Positions 33,127 through 41,708 of a stretch of 64,000 nt of DNA are shown in pieces (within the stretch, counting starts at the first letter, position 1; each line of letters opens with the position of its first letter). The stretch lies in contig CAVPWR010000003.1 of NCBI GenBank assembly GCA_963709555.1, positions 1-64,000 on the forward strand, in the 5' to 3' direction. This DNA is from Sulfurisoma sp963709555 (GTDB taxonomy: Bacteria; Pseudomonadota; Gammaproteobacteria; Burkholderiales; Rhodocyclaceae). The position numbers and the translations under genes were made by a program. The notes beneath the pieces are model-generated. The model worked only from the letters and a program-made list of their open reading frames with translations, was not told where the DNA came from and searched no databases.

Positions 33127-33451
33127 TCGCCGTTTTCCCTGCGTGCCCGCCGGCGCCCCCCGCGCTGCCGGCACGCACCGAGCGCTTCGACGCTCCAAAC
33201 CCGGCAAACGCCGGGTTGCCGGCACCTGACCGAATCCGCCTTCGGGGAATGCATCCGGCGGCGGCGTGTCGATGCGCGCCCCTTTTTGTAATACCGCTCC
33301 TTTCAGAACTCCAGGCACCGGCTTCGCGCCGTTATTGCGCGCGAGCAGGGCTTGTTGGTCTGCGGCTATGACTTTTGTCATGTATTCGATATTAACGATT
33401 AAATCGATATAATGACCGTGGTTATAGGAATCGGGCCGGGGGGCCGGAAAC
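33127..33451 (+). promoter_or_regulatory. purA to signalling-cluster intergenic region
   Basis: No gene is seen in these 325 bases. AACCCGGC-AAAC-GCCGGGTT at 33198-33217 is a perfect hairpin after purA, without a T run. Nearer the next gene is an A/T-rich stretch with the inverted repeat ATGAC-TTTT-GTCAT (33368-33381) and a perfect -10 TATAAT at 33408-33413, 17 bases after a poor -35 (TTCGAT). This is the likely promoter of the signalling cluster, with the repeat as a possible operator. Confidence 0.5.
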
Positions 33452-35734
33452 ATGCAGCCCTATCGCATTCTTGTGGTCGACGACGACGCTGTGCAGCGCC
33501 AGCTTGAGCGCGACATTCTCGAGTCCTCCGATATCGCGTGCGAAGTGGAGGAAGCACGCAATGGCGGCGAGGCTCTCGAGCGGCTGCGTGCGATGCCCTT
33601 CGACGCAGTGCTGCTCGACAAGCGCATGCCGGCCATGGATGGCGACGAGGTGTGCCGCCGTGTCCGCCAGGATCCGCGGCTGAGTTTGCTGCCGCTGATC
33701 ATGGTGACCGGCACCAACAGCCAGGAGGATCTCGCCATCAGCCTGCAGGCGGGCGCCACCGATTTCATTTCCAAGCCCTACACGCCGCTCGAGCTGATAT
33801 CCCGCATTCGCGCTGCGGTGCGCACCAAGCGCCTGACCGACCAGCTCGACAGCGCCGAATCGCTGCTATTCACCTTGGCGCGCATGGTCGAGGCCAAGGA
33901 CAAGACCACCGGCGACCACTGCTCGCGCCTCAGCCACATGACGGTGGTGTTCGGCTCGGCCCTCGGTCTCGGCCCGCAGCAATTGGGGGCCTTGCGCCGC
34001 GGCGGCGTTCTCCATGACATCGGCAAGCTGGGTATTCCGGACAGCATCCTGCTCAAGCCTGGTGCGCTGACCGATGACGAATGGGTCATCATGCGCCAGC
34101 ACACGCATATCGGCGCGCATCTGTGCGAGAGTCTGACGACCATGCGCGAGGTGGTACCCATCATTTGCTACCACCACGAGCGCTGGGACGGTAGCGGCTA
34201 TCCTGAGGGATTGAGCGGCGAAGCCATTCCGCTGCTGGCCCGTGTCTTCCAGATCGTCGACATCTACGATGCGCTGGTATCGGCTCGCCCCTACAAGCGC
34301 GCTCTCACCCGACAGGAAATCGTCGACATCATGCGCGAGGAGACGGCCAGGGGCTGGCGCGATCCCGCCTTGATGGAAGTTTTCATCGCCATCGTCGAGC
34401 AGCGGCCTGACGACCTGCATCTGCCCGAGCAGCGCCCGCCGACGGCCGACGAACTGGCATTCGATGCGATCATGGCGACCGGCGCCATCGAGGTGGGTCG
34501 GGCGCACGCCATGAACGGCAGCGAAACCTCCCGTCTCCCCCCGATACCAGTGACCGCGCTGCTGCATGCTGTCAGCGTCCTCCTGGTGGCGACGGCGCTG
34601 TTGTGGGGCATGGGCGCTGCTGCCGGCAGCTACCTCGTGCTGTTCGGGGTGGTTGCTGTCATGGTCCTGGGTAAGTCCCGCAGTCCGCCCGTCAATGACA
34701 ATGGCGAAACCGTGGCCGCCGCGCAGAGGAGCGACAGGGAATTCGCGGCCCGTTGTGCCACCGCGGCGGCGGCCGCGCCGGTGGCGGCGGCCGGCGAGCG
34801 TATGGCCGCGGCGGCGGCCGGCGATCTCGAGCAGCAGCGCAAACTGCTGGCCGAGGCCATAGGCGGACTCGTCAGCAGCTTCGACGGCATCCGCAATTCC
34901 GCCCTGGAACAGGAAAGCCAGGTACGCGAGCTGATCGCCGCCCTGGCCAGGCTCAACGGCAACGACGCCGGCGACAGAGGTTTCGTTGCCGAAGTGCTGG
35001 CGATAGTGCATCGCATGGCCGGCAATATCCGCTCGACGGGTGAGGCTTCCGTGCGCCTTGTCGGCGGCCTCAATCTCATGCAGACGCAGCTCCGTGCCGT
35101 CGCGCAGTTGCTTGGGGAAATCGAGAGCATCAGCCGCCAGACCAACCTGTTGGCGCTCAATGCCGCCATCGAGGCCGCCCGTGCGGGCGAGCAGGGGCGT
35201 GGCTTCGCCGTGGTCGCGGACGAGGTGCGGGTTCTTTCCGATCGCAGTCGCCAGTTCGCCAAGCAGATCGGCGAGCAGCAGGAGCAGATGCAGCAGACCA
35301 TGGGAGAACTCGGCATGGTCATCGGTGGCATCGCCTCGCAGGATCTGGACATGACCCTGGGCACGGAAGGTCGCATCAACGAAATCATGCAGGGCGTGGG
35401 TGAATTCAACCTGCTCGTCGAACAGCGCCTCGACCAGGTTTCCGACATCGCCGACCGCATCGCCGCCGATGTCGGCACCGCGATCCGCTCGCTGCAGTTC
35501 GAGGATATGTTGCGCCAGATCAACGACCGTCTGCACTTGCGGATCGCCGGCCAGGCCGCCGCCGTGGCGGTTCTGCATGACGGCATCGCGCGCCTGGCAA
35601 CAACCAACGACTCCGCCGGCGCGGAGGTCGAGCAGCGGATGCTCGCGGTATGCGAGGAGATGGACGCCGTCGTCGCCGGCGCGACATCGGTCCGGCAGTC
35701 GAGCATGAGTTCCGGCAGCGTCGATTTGTTCTAG
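33452..35734 (+). CDS. fusion: receiver, HD-GYP phosphodiesterase, two membrane helices, chemoreceptor signalling domain
   Basis: A 760-aa protein with an unusual domain series. Residues 1-125 are a receiver (VVDDD, phospho-Asp 56 in LLDKRMPAMDG). Residues 140-330 are an HD-GYP domain with all key motifs: HDIGKLGIPD at 189-198, HTHIGAH, and HHERWDGSGYPEGLSG at 241-256, so cyclic-di-GMP hydrolysis is likely. Two membrane helices follow (about 367-387 and 391-407), then a long helical region with the methyl-accepting hairpin tip QTNLLALNAAIEAARAGEQG at about 562-581. No periplasmic sensor domain is seen. An internal ATG at 34511 (MNGSETSRL) could have been the start of a separate receptor gene. 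First gene of the cluster, with its own promoter region. Confidence 0.8.
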   Translation: MQPYRILVVDDDAVQRQLERDILESSDIACEVEEARNGGEALERLRAMPFDAVLLDKRMPAMDGDEVCRRVRQDPRLSLLPLIMVTGTNSQEDLAISLQAGATDFISKPYTPLELISRIRAAVRTKRLTDQLDSAESLLFTLARMVEAKDKTTGDHCSRLSHMTVVFGSALGLGPQQLGALRRGGVLHDIGKLGIPDSILLKPGALTDDEWVIMRQHTHIGAHLCESLTTMREVVPIICYHHERWDGSGYPEGLSGEAIPLLARVFQIVDIYDALVSARPYKRALTRQEIVDIMREETARGWRDPALMEVFIAIVEQRPDDLHLPEQRPPTADELAFDAIMATGAIEVGRAHAMNGSETSRLPPIPVTALLHAVSVLLVATALLWGMGAAAGSYLVLFGVVAVMVLGKSRSPPVNDNGETVAAAQRSDREFAARCATAAAAAPVAAAGERMAAAAAGDLEQQRKLLAEAIGGLVSSFDGIRNSALEQESQVRELIAALARLNGNDAGDRGFVAEVLAIVHRMAGNIRSTGEASVRLVGGLNLMQTQLRAVAQLLGEIESISRQTNLLALNAAIEAARAGEQGRGFAVVADEVRVLSDRSRQFAKQIGEQQEQMQQTMGELGMVIGGIASQDLDMTLGTEGRINEIMQGVGEFNLLVEQRLDQVSDIADRIAADVGTAIRSLQFEDMLRQINDRLHLRIAGQAAAVAVLHDGIARLATTNDSAGAEVEQRMLAVCEEMDAVVAGATSVRQSSMSSGSVDLF

Positions 35735-35747
35735 GGAGGCCGCAGCG

Positions 35748-36116
35748 ATGCAGCGTGTGTTGATCGTGGATGACGAGGCGCAGATCCGGGGCCTGCTCGA
35801 AGACCTGCTGGAAGGCGATTACGAGATATCGACTGCCAGCAACGGGGCCGAGGCGCTGCAGCGGTTGCGGCAGGACGGGGCCGAGCTGATCATCACCGAC
35901 CTCGTCATGCCCACAATGAACGGCATCGACCTCGTGATGGCCGTTCGCAAGCAGTTCCCGACCCTGAAAATCATCGCCATTTCCGGGGGTGGCGGCATTA
36001 CCGGCCGCTTCGACTACCTGCCTGTCGCCAATCTGGTCGGTGCATCGCGGGTCATCCGCAAGCCGTTCACACTTGCCGACATTCGCACCGCGGTGCGCGA
36101 AGTCCTGGCGGCGTGA
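35748..36116 (+). CDS. single-domain response regulator
   Basis: A 122-aa stand-alone receiver, CheY-like: VLIVDDEAQIRGLL, phospho-Asp 51 in LIITDLVMPTMNGIDL, ISGGGG, and the Lys in VIRKPF. No output domain. It lies 13 bases after the HD-GYP/chemoreceptor fusion and overlaps the next long frame, so it is probably an intermediate in the phosphorelay of this cluster. Confidence 0.85.
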   Translation: MQRVLIVDDEAQIRGLLEDLLEGDYEISTASNGAEALQRLRQDGAELIITDLVMPTMNGIDLVMAVRKQFPTLKIIAISGGGGITGRFDYLPVANLVGASRVIRKPFTLADIRTAVREVLAA

Positions 36117-36151
36117 GCGGTGTCTACCCGGGTTGGCACGAGGAAAATATC

Positions 36152-36991
36152 ATGAGCAAAGTGATCGCAACTCTGGGATTGGCGATGCTGGCCCTCATTG
36201 CCGGGCACGCCCGCGCCGAGGGGCCGGTGTTCAATTTCAGTGTCCTCAATCAGCGCAGTGCGGCGCTGACGGCGGAGTACTGGAATCCGATCCTCAGCTA
36301 TGTCTCGCGCAGGAGCGGGGTGGAACTGCGCCTCAAGTTGGGCAGGACGGCGCCGGAAACCACCGAGCTCACGGTCCGCGGCGAAGCGCAGTTCGCCTAT
36401 ACCAACCACCTCTTCACCCCGGAGCGCATGCGCCTTGGCTGGAAAGTCATCGCCGCCAGCGACGAGCCGGCCATGCGTGGCATCATCGCCGTACCCGCGG
36501 ACAGCGATCTGCGCCACCTCAAGGAGCTGGCGGGGAAAAAGGTGGCGTTTCCCTCGGCGGAAGCTTTCCTCGGTTACAAGGTACCTCTGGATGTTCTGAC
36601 CAAACAGGGCGTGACGGTGGAGGAGGTCTTCGCCGGAAACCAGGAAGGGGCGATGGGTCAGCTCAAGCTGGGCCGGGTTGTCGCTGCCGGAGTCAATGCG
36701 AGTGTCATGGAGGCTTATGCTCATCGCGAAGGCATGGCTTACCGTGTGCTGTGGCAGTCGGTGGCCTTTCCCGGGCTGGCCGTGATGGTGGCGCCGGGGG
36801 TGCCCGCCGCCGCCGCCAGGGCGGTCGGCGACGCGCTTGTCGGCATGAGCGGAGATCCGGAAGGTAAGGAAGTCCTGGCGCGAGGAGCGGCCTTGCTCAA
36901 GCTGGAACGCCCGGTCGGCTTCATCGCGGCCACGGAGGTGGACTACCGCAGCTACCTTAACTTCTATCGCAATGCAAAGACGAGTCCCTAG
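36152..36991 (+). CDS. PhnD-type (phosphate/phosphonate) periplasmic binding protein
   Basis: A 279-aa secreted binding protein. The signal peptide is MSKVIATLGLAMLALIAGHA with cleavage near ARA-EG. The mature part shows the PhnD family pattern: SVLNQRSAALTAEYWNPILSY, an ELTVRGEAQFAYTNH segment, LKELAGKKVAFPSAEAFLGY, and a C-terminal YRSYLNFYRNAK. A GAGGAAAA ribosome site precedes the ATG. No permease or ATPase gene is nearby, and the stop directly abuts the kinase start, so a sensing role for the kinase is more likely than transport. The ligand is unknown; PhnD relatives bind phosphonates, phosphite and others. Confidence 0.78.
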   Translation: MSKVIATLGLAMLALIAGHARAEGPVFNFSVLNQRSAALTAEYWNPILSYVSRRSGVELRLKLGRTAPETTELTVRGEAQFAYTNHLFTPERMRLGWKVIAASDEPAMRGIIAVPADSDLRHLKELAGKKVAFPSAEAFLGYKVPLDVLTKQGVTVEEVFAGNQEGAMGQLKLGRVVAAGVNASVMEAYAHREGMAYRVLWQSVAFPGLAVMVAPGVPAAAARAVGDALVGMSGDPEGKEVLARGAALLKLERPVGFIAATEVDYRSYLNFYRNAKTSP

Positions 36992-39900
36992 GTGAAACCG
37001 CTCAATGTCCTTCTGCGGCTGAATCTGGCGGGCCGCCTTTTCATCGCTATTCTCGCGATATTGTCGCTCTCGTTCGCCGGCGTTTTGCTGGTCTATCTGC
37101 AGCAAAGCGTGGCCATGCATCGTGCCATCGTCGCGGACCAGACCCGCCTGGCCCTCAATATGCTCGAGCCGCGCGTCGCCGAGCAGCTGGTGGTGGGAGA
37201 TTACGCCGCGCTGGAGGATATTCTCGAGAATGCTGTCAGCCTGGGACACTTCTCGGCGATTTCCTTCATCGACGCGGAAAGCCGCAAGGGGCTCGAGTCT
37301 CGCTCGCACAATCCGCCCGCCGACTATCCCGCCTGGTACGGCCGCTGGCTGGTACCCGATGCGGCCCCGGCCACCCGCCAGGTCGTAGTCGGCAAACGGG
37401 ACTACGGTTCGCTGATTCTGCAGCCGTCCTATGAACTTTTCATCGGCCGCCTGTGGCAGAACACCATGCTGTTTTTCCAGGTCGGGCTGCTGGCCATGCT
37501 GCTGATCGGTGCCACTAGCGGATGGGTGCTGAAGAAGGGTCTGCAACCCTTGCGGGCCCTGCACGAGGCGGCCCAGCGCCTGTTCGCCACGGGTAGTGCG
37601 GTAACGCTGCCGGTGTCGCGCTACGATGCCCCGGAAATTCGCAGTACCGTCGTTGCCTTCAACGGTGTGTCGGAACGCGAGGCCCGTGCGCGGGCGATTC
37701 TCGAAGGCACCACGGATGCCTATATCGAGGTGGACCAGGGCTGGCGGCTGACCTACATCAACCGGCCCTCGGTCACGCTGTTCGGCCTCGACACCGTCCA
37801 GGATCTGGGCACCACCTTGTGGGAGCGCCTGCCGCATCTGGCCCCGGCCTTTTTCGAGACCCTGTCCGATGCGTTTGTCCGGCACCGCAGCCGGGTGGCG
37901 GAAGCCTATGTGACCGTGCCGGGAAGATGGCTCGAGGTCCACACCTATCCGACGGCGGAGGGGTTGTCGATCTATTTTCGTGATGTCAGTGATCGGCGGG
38001 CCGCACAGCAGGCGATCCGGCTCAACGAGGAACGGCTCAGCGCCGTCCTTGGCAACGTGGCCGAAGGCATCATCATGTTTGATGCGCGCGGCACCATCCA
38101 GACCTGCAACCGTGCGGCGGAACAGCTGTTCGGACATGAGGCCGCCGACGTCATCGGCCGGCATGTCAGCCTGCTGATGCCTCTGGCCTTCGCCGTGGGG
38201 CACGACCCTGGCCAGCAGCCGATTGCAGTCGGACCGCACGAGCAGGTCGGACGGCAGCGCGACGGTCGCCGTTTCCCGATCGAGGCGACCATCACCGAGA
38301 CCACCTTTCTGCAGGATCGGGTTTTCGTCGCGGCGATACGCGACATCAGCGAACGCAAATGGATGCAGGAGATGGACCAGGCCCGGGTCGAGATCCTCGA
38401 GCACATGGCCCAGGGCGAAGCCCTGCCGGCCTTGCTTGACCGCATCGTGCGCATCCTCGAACGCAGCATGCCCGGAGCGATTGCCGCCGTGCTGCTGGCC
38501 AATGACAGCACGCGTCAATTGCGCTTCCACGCAGCGCCAAGTCTGAGCCCGGCGCTGCGCGAGCGCTTCGAGGAATACGCGCTGGGCAGCGAACAATGCA
38601 GCTGCACGGCCGCGCTTGCAACCGGCAAGCGCGTGACCGTCGACAACGTGCTGACCCATCCCTCCTGGGCCGGTATTCTCGATGTCGCCCTGCAGCTGCA
38701 CATCGGCGCCTGCTGGGCGGAGCCGATTCTCGCCAGTAGCGGCGTCGCCCGCGGCGCCTTCGTCGTGTTCCGACCCGAGACGCGGCCGCCAAGCGCGCAG
38801 GAGATGCAGCTGAGCCAGTTGGCGGCGAGCTTCGCCGGTCTTGCCATCGAACGCGCGCAGGCCGCCGAGGCCTTCGCCCGCGAAAGTCGTCGCGCCCAGA
38901 GCTATCTGAATCTTTCGCCGGCCATCATCCTGGCCGTCGACCGCGACGCCAACATCACGCTGATCAACGAGCGCGGCTGTCTCATTCTCGAATGCCCTCG
39001 CGAAGGGGTGCTGGGCAAGAACTTCTTCGACACATTCGTTCCCGAGTCCTCGCGCGACGTGATGCGCCAGGCGTTCCAGCGCATGCTCGACGGCAACGCC
39101 GACACTTTTGGCGACGTCGATGACACTGTGCTGACGGTCAGTGGCCGCAGCAAGTTCATCCGCTGGCGGCATACCATCATCCGCGACGAGACGGGCGCCA
39201 TCACGGGGGTGCTCAGCTCGGGGCAGGACCTGAGCGACCGCAAGCAGGCGGAAGATGCGCTGCTGGCCAGCGAGGAACGGCTGACCCTTGCCCTTGAAGC
39301 CACCCATACCGGTCTGTGGGAGTGGAACATCGGTCACAACCGCGTCTTCTACAACGACCAGTGGTGGCGACTGCAAGGCTATAGCGCAGAAACGCCCGTC
39401 GCGGATCGTCCCTCCTGGGCGTCGATGATCCACCCGGACGATCTCGATGGCGTGCTGGATCGCATCAACAATCACCTCGATGGCCTGGCGGACAGCTATA
39501 CCAGCGAGCATCGCAAGCTGGACGCCAGCGGAGGGTGGAACTGGGTGATCGAGTCGGGTCGCGTAGTGGAACGCGACGAGCAGGGTCACGCCCTGCGCCT
39601 GATCGGCACCCTGCAGGTGATCAACGACCGCAAGGCGGCCGAGGTGCGCGAAGCGGAACTGCACCGCCAATTGCTGCAGTCCTCCAAGATGGAGGCGATC
39701 GGCCACCTGACCGCCGGCATCGCCCACGACTTCAACAACATTCTCGGCGCCGTGATGGGCTATGCCGAACTGACCAAGGGCCAGATCGGGCCTGACATGC
39801 CGAGGGCGCCGAAAATGCAGCGCTATCTCGAGGAAGTGCTGACGGGCAGCCGGCGGGCCCGTGACCTGATCGCGCAGATGCTCATTTTCAGCCGCCTGAC

Positions 39901-40855
39901 CCCGGACAAGGATGGCCCGGAGACCCCGCCGGCGATTCTGCTCCAGCCGGTTATCAAGGAGGTGGTACAACTGGTACGTTCCTCGATTCCGACGACTATC
40001 GAACTCGGCTATCACTTCGATGCGCCGGATTTGCAGGCAGCCATCCATCCCGTGCAGTTCCACCAGATCCTCATGAACTTGTGCATCAATGCCCGCGACG
40101 CGATTCACGATTACGGCTCGATCCAGGTGACGCTGCGGCGCCATATGGGAGCGGGGACCTGCACCTCGTGCAAGCAGCAGGTTGCAGGGGGGCTGATCGA
40201 GGTGGTTGTATCGGATACCGGTCACGGCATCCCGGCCCAGTATCTGAGCAAGGTCTTCGATCCCTTCTTCACCACCAAGGAGGTGGGCAAGGGCTCGGGC
40301 ATGGGCCTGTCGGTGGTCCATGGCCTCGTGCATGGACTGGGGGGGCATATTCTGATCGAGTCGCAGGAGGGACTGGGAACCACCATCGCCATTCTGCTGC
40401 CGCAGGCGAGTCAGCCCGCCGAGGAACGGGATCGCGACGCCGTCAATGTGGTGCACCAGCTGCCGCTGTCGGGCTGCCGCATCATGGTGGTCGACGACGA
40501 ACAGTCCGTCGCCTCCATGTTGCAGGAACTGCTGACGCTCAAGGGGGCGTCGGTAGTCGCCTTCGGCAACGGCCAGGCGGCGCTGACGGCGTTCACGAGC
40601 CAACCGGACAGCGTCGACATCATCATTACCGACGAAACGATGCCGGGGCTGCGTGGCTTCGACATGGCGCGACAGATGCTCGCGCTGCGGCCGCAGCTGC
40701 CGGTCATCCTGTGCACTGGCTACAGTGCTCACGTCACCCCGGAAATCGCCCAGCAGGCGGGCATCCGGGCATTCCTGACCAAGCCCATCGAGATCGACAG
40801 CCTGGTCCAGACCATACACCATGTCCTTGCGCCGCAGAAATTCACAGCCGCCTGA
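36992..40855 (+). CDS. hybrid sensor histidine kinase with PAS/GAF domains and C-terminal receiver
   Basis: A 1287-aa membrane kinase starting with GTG right after the binding-protein stop. A membrane helix at about 17-37 and another at about 160-180 enclose a small periplasmic domain of some 120 residues. Cytoplasmic order: PAS (about 235-345), PAS (350-470), GAF (480-640), PAS (645-765), PAS (770-890), HisKA with the phospho-His 912 in GIAHDFNNILGAVMGYAEL, HATPase (VSDTGHGIPAQYLSKVFDPF and GKGSGMGLSVVHG), and a receiver with phospho-Asp 1214 in IITDETMPGLRGFD. A Cys pair TCTSCKQQ is inserted in the ATPase domain. It probably reads the bound state of the PhnD-like protein and passes phosphate to the neighbouring receivers. 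Confidence 0.88.
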   Translation: MKPLNVLLRLNLAGRLFIAILAILSLSFAGVLLVYLQQSVAMHRAIVADQTRLALNMLEPRVAEQLVVGDYAALEDILENAVSLGHFSAISFIDAESRKGLESRSHNPPADYPAWYGRWLVPDAAPATRQVVVGKRDYGSLILQPSYELFIGRLWQNTMLFFQVGLLAMLLIGATSGWVLKKGLQPLRALHEAAQRLFATGSAVTLPVSRYDAPEIRSTVVAFNGVSEREARARAILEGTTDAYIEVDQGWRLTYINRPSVTLFGLDTVQDLGTTLWERLPHLAPAFFETLSDAFVRHRSRVAEAYVTVPGRWLEVHTYPTAEGLSIYFRDVSDRRAAQQAIRLNEERLSAVLGNVAEGIIMFDARGTIQTCNRAAEQLFGHEAADVIGRHVSLLMPLAFAVGHDPGQQPIAVGPHEQVGRQRDGRRFPIEATITETTFLQDRVFVAAIRDISERKWMQEMDQARVEILEHMAQGEALPALLDRIVRILERSMPGAIAAVLLANDSTRQLRFHAAPSLSPALRERFEEYALGSEQCSCTAALATGKRVTVDNVLTHPSWAGILDVALQLHIGACWAEPILASSGVARGAFVVFRPETRPPSAQEMQLSQLAASFAGLAIERAQAAEAFARESRRAQSYLNLSPAIILAVDRDANITLINERGCLILECPREGVLGKNFFDTFVPESSRDVMRQAFQRMLDGNADTFGDVDDTVLTVSGRSKFIRWRHTIIRDETGAITGVLSSGQDLSDRKQAEDALLASEERLTLALEATHTGLWEWNIGHNRVFYNDQWWRLQGYSAETPVADRPSWASMIHPDDLDGVLDRINNHLDGLADSYTSEHRKLDASGGWNWVIESGRVVERDEQGHALRLIGTLQVINDRKAAEVREAELHRQLLQSSKMEAIGHLTAGIAHDFNNILGAVMGYAELTKGQIGPDMPRAPKMQRYLEEVLTGSRRARDLIAQMLIFSRLTPDKDGPETPPAILLQPVIKEVVQLVRSSIPTTIELGYHFDAPDLQAAIHPVQFHQILMNLCINARDAIHDYGSIQVTLRRHMGAGTCTSCKQQVAGGLIEVVVSDTGHGIPAQYLSKVFDPFFTTKEVGKGSGMGLSVVHGLVHGLGGHILIESQEGLGTTIAILLPQASQPAEERDRDAVNVVHQLPLSGCRIMVVDDEQSVASMLQELLTLKGASVVAFGNGQAALTAFTSQPDSVDIIITDETMPGLRGFDMARQMLALRPQLPVILCTGYSAHVTPEIAQQAGIRAFLTKPIEIDSLVQTIHHVLAPQKFTAA

Positions 40856-41423
40856 CAGTGGCCCGCCCGAGGGCGGCGAACTGTTGAGTCCCGCCCAGGT
40901 GGCGCGGATGATGGGGGTTTCCCCGATCACCGTCCGCTCGTGGGTCAATCGCGGCTGGTTGCCCGCCAACACGACGCCCGGCGGTCACCGCCGCTTCATC
41001 CGTCAGGACGTGCTGGATCTCGTCCGCCAGCGCGGCGGCCAGGGGCCGGCCGCGGACCGTCAGCTGCGCCTGCTCGTGGTCGACGACGATGCCCAGTTCC
41101 GCAGCTACCTGCTGGAGTTGCTAGCCGGGCTGGTGCCGGACGGCGCAATCGAGCAGGCCGCCGACGGCTTCGAAGCCGGCATCAAGGTTGCCGAGTTTCT
41201 GCCCGATATCGTCTTGCTCGACCAGAGCATGCCGGGACTCGATGGGGCGAGTGTCTGCCGCCGCATTCGCAGCGCACCGCAGCACGCTGCGGTGCGGGTG
41301 ATCGGCATCACCGGCCACCTCGATCGTCGCGTCGAACAGGAGATGCTGGCGGCGGGCGCCGAACGCGTGCTGCACAAGCCGCTCGATGTCGTCGCCCTGC
41401 GCGAGGCGCTCGCCCTGGCGTGA
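40821..41423 (+). CDS. HTH-receiver response regulator (MerR/excisionase-like HTH first)
   Basis: A 200-aa protein with DNA-binding and receiver domains in reverse of the usual order. Residues 21-72 form a MerR/BldC-type winged HTH (LLSPAQVARMMGVSPITVRS, then GGHRRFIRQDVLDLV). Residues 82-198 are a receiver with VVDDD, phospho-Asp 134 in LLDQSMPGLDG, ITGH and the Lys of LHKPLD. It overlaps the kinase gene by 35 bases in another frame, so translation is coupled. It is the only protein in the cluster with a DNA-binding domain, hence the probable transcriptional output. Confidence 0.82.
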   Translation: MSLRRRNSQPPDSGPPEGGELLSPAQVARMMGVSPITVRSWVNRGWLPANTTPGGHRRFIRQDVLDLVRQRGGQGPAADRQLRLLVVDDDAQFRSYLLELLAGLVPDGAIEQAADGFEAGIKVAEFLPDIVLLDQSMPGLDGASVCRRIRSAPQHAAVRVIGITGHLDRRVEQEMLAAGAERVLHKPLDVVALREALALA

Positions 41424-41488
41424 GGCGAAAAAGGTGCTGCGGATGCCCTGGGAGGGCACCGGCCACGGAGTAGAATGTTGACAGGGCG

Positions 41489-41510
41489 CTGCGGCGGGGA
41501 CGCCGCAGCT
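41489..41510 (+). repeat. hairpin after the signalling cluster
   Basis: GCTGCGGC and GCCGCAGC form an 8-bp stem with a 6-nt loop about 66 bases after the HTH-receiver stop. No T run follows, so it is at best a weak terminator of the cluster. Confidence 0.35.
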
Positions 41511-41526
41511 GGTCATGTCGGGCGCG

Positions 41527-41559
41527 GAAAAAACAAAGGCCCTGAATGCTCAGGGCCTT
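41527..41559 (-). terminator. intrinsic terminator of tRNA-Leu
   Basis: On the minus strand AAGGCCCTGA and TCAGGGCCTT form a perfect 10-bp stem with a 4-nt loop, followed by TTG and six T. It lies about 35 bases after the tRNA-Leu 3' end. Confidence 0.85.
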
Positions 41560-41591
41560 GTTCATCGCGATTGCGCCGGTGTGTATAAAGC

Positions 41592-41676
<85 letters not shown>

Positions 41677-41708
41677 AGGCGCGAAACGAGGCGCGAATTC
41701 TAAAGGAA

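Noticed and set aside
36014..40972. A 1652-codon open frame on the minus strand
   Set aside because: It is exactly antisense to the hybrid kinase and binding-protein genes, which have clear domains; high GC at third codon positions leaves the complementary frame open. The translated protein has no recognisable domain.
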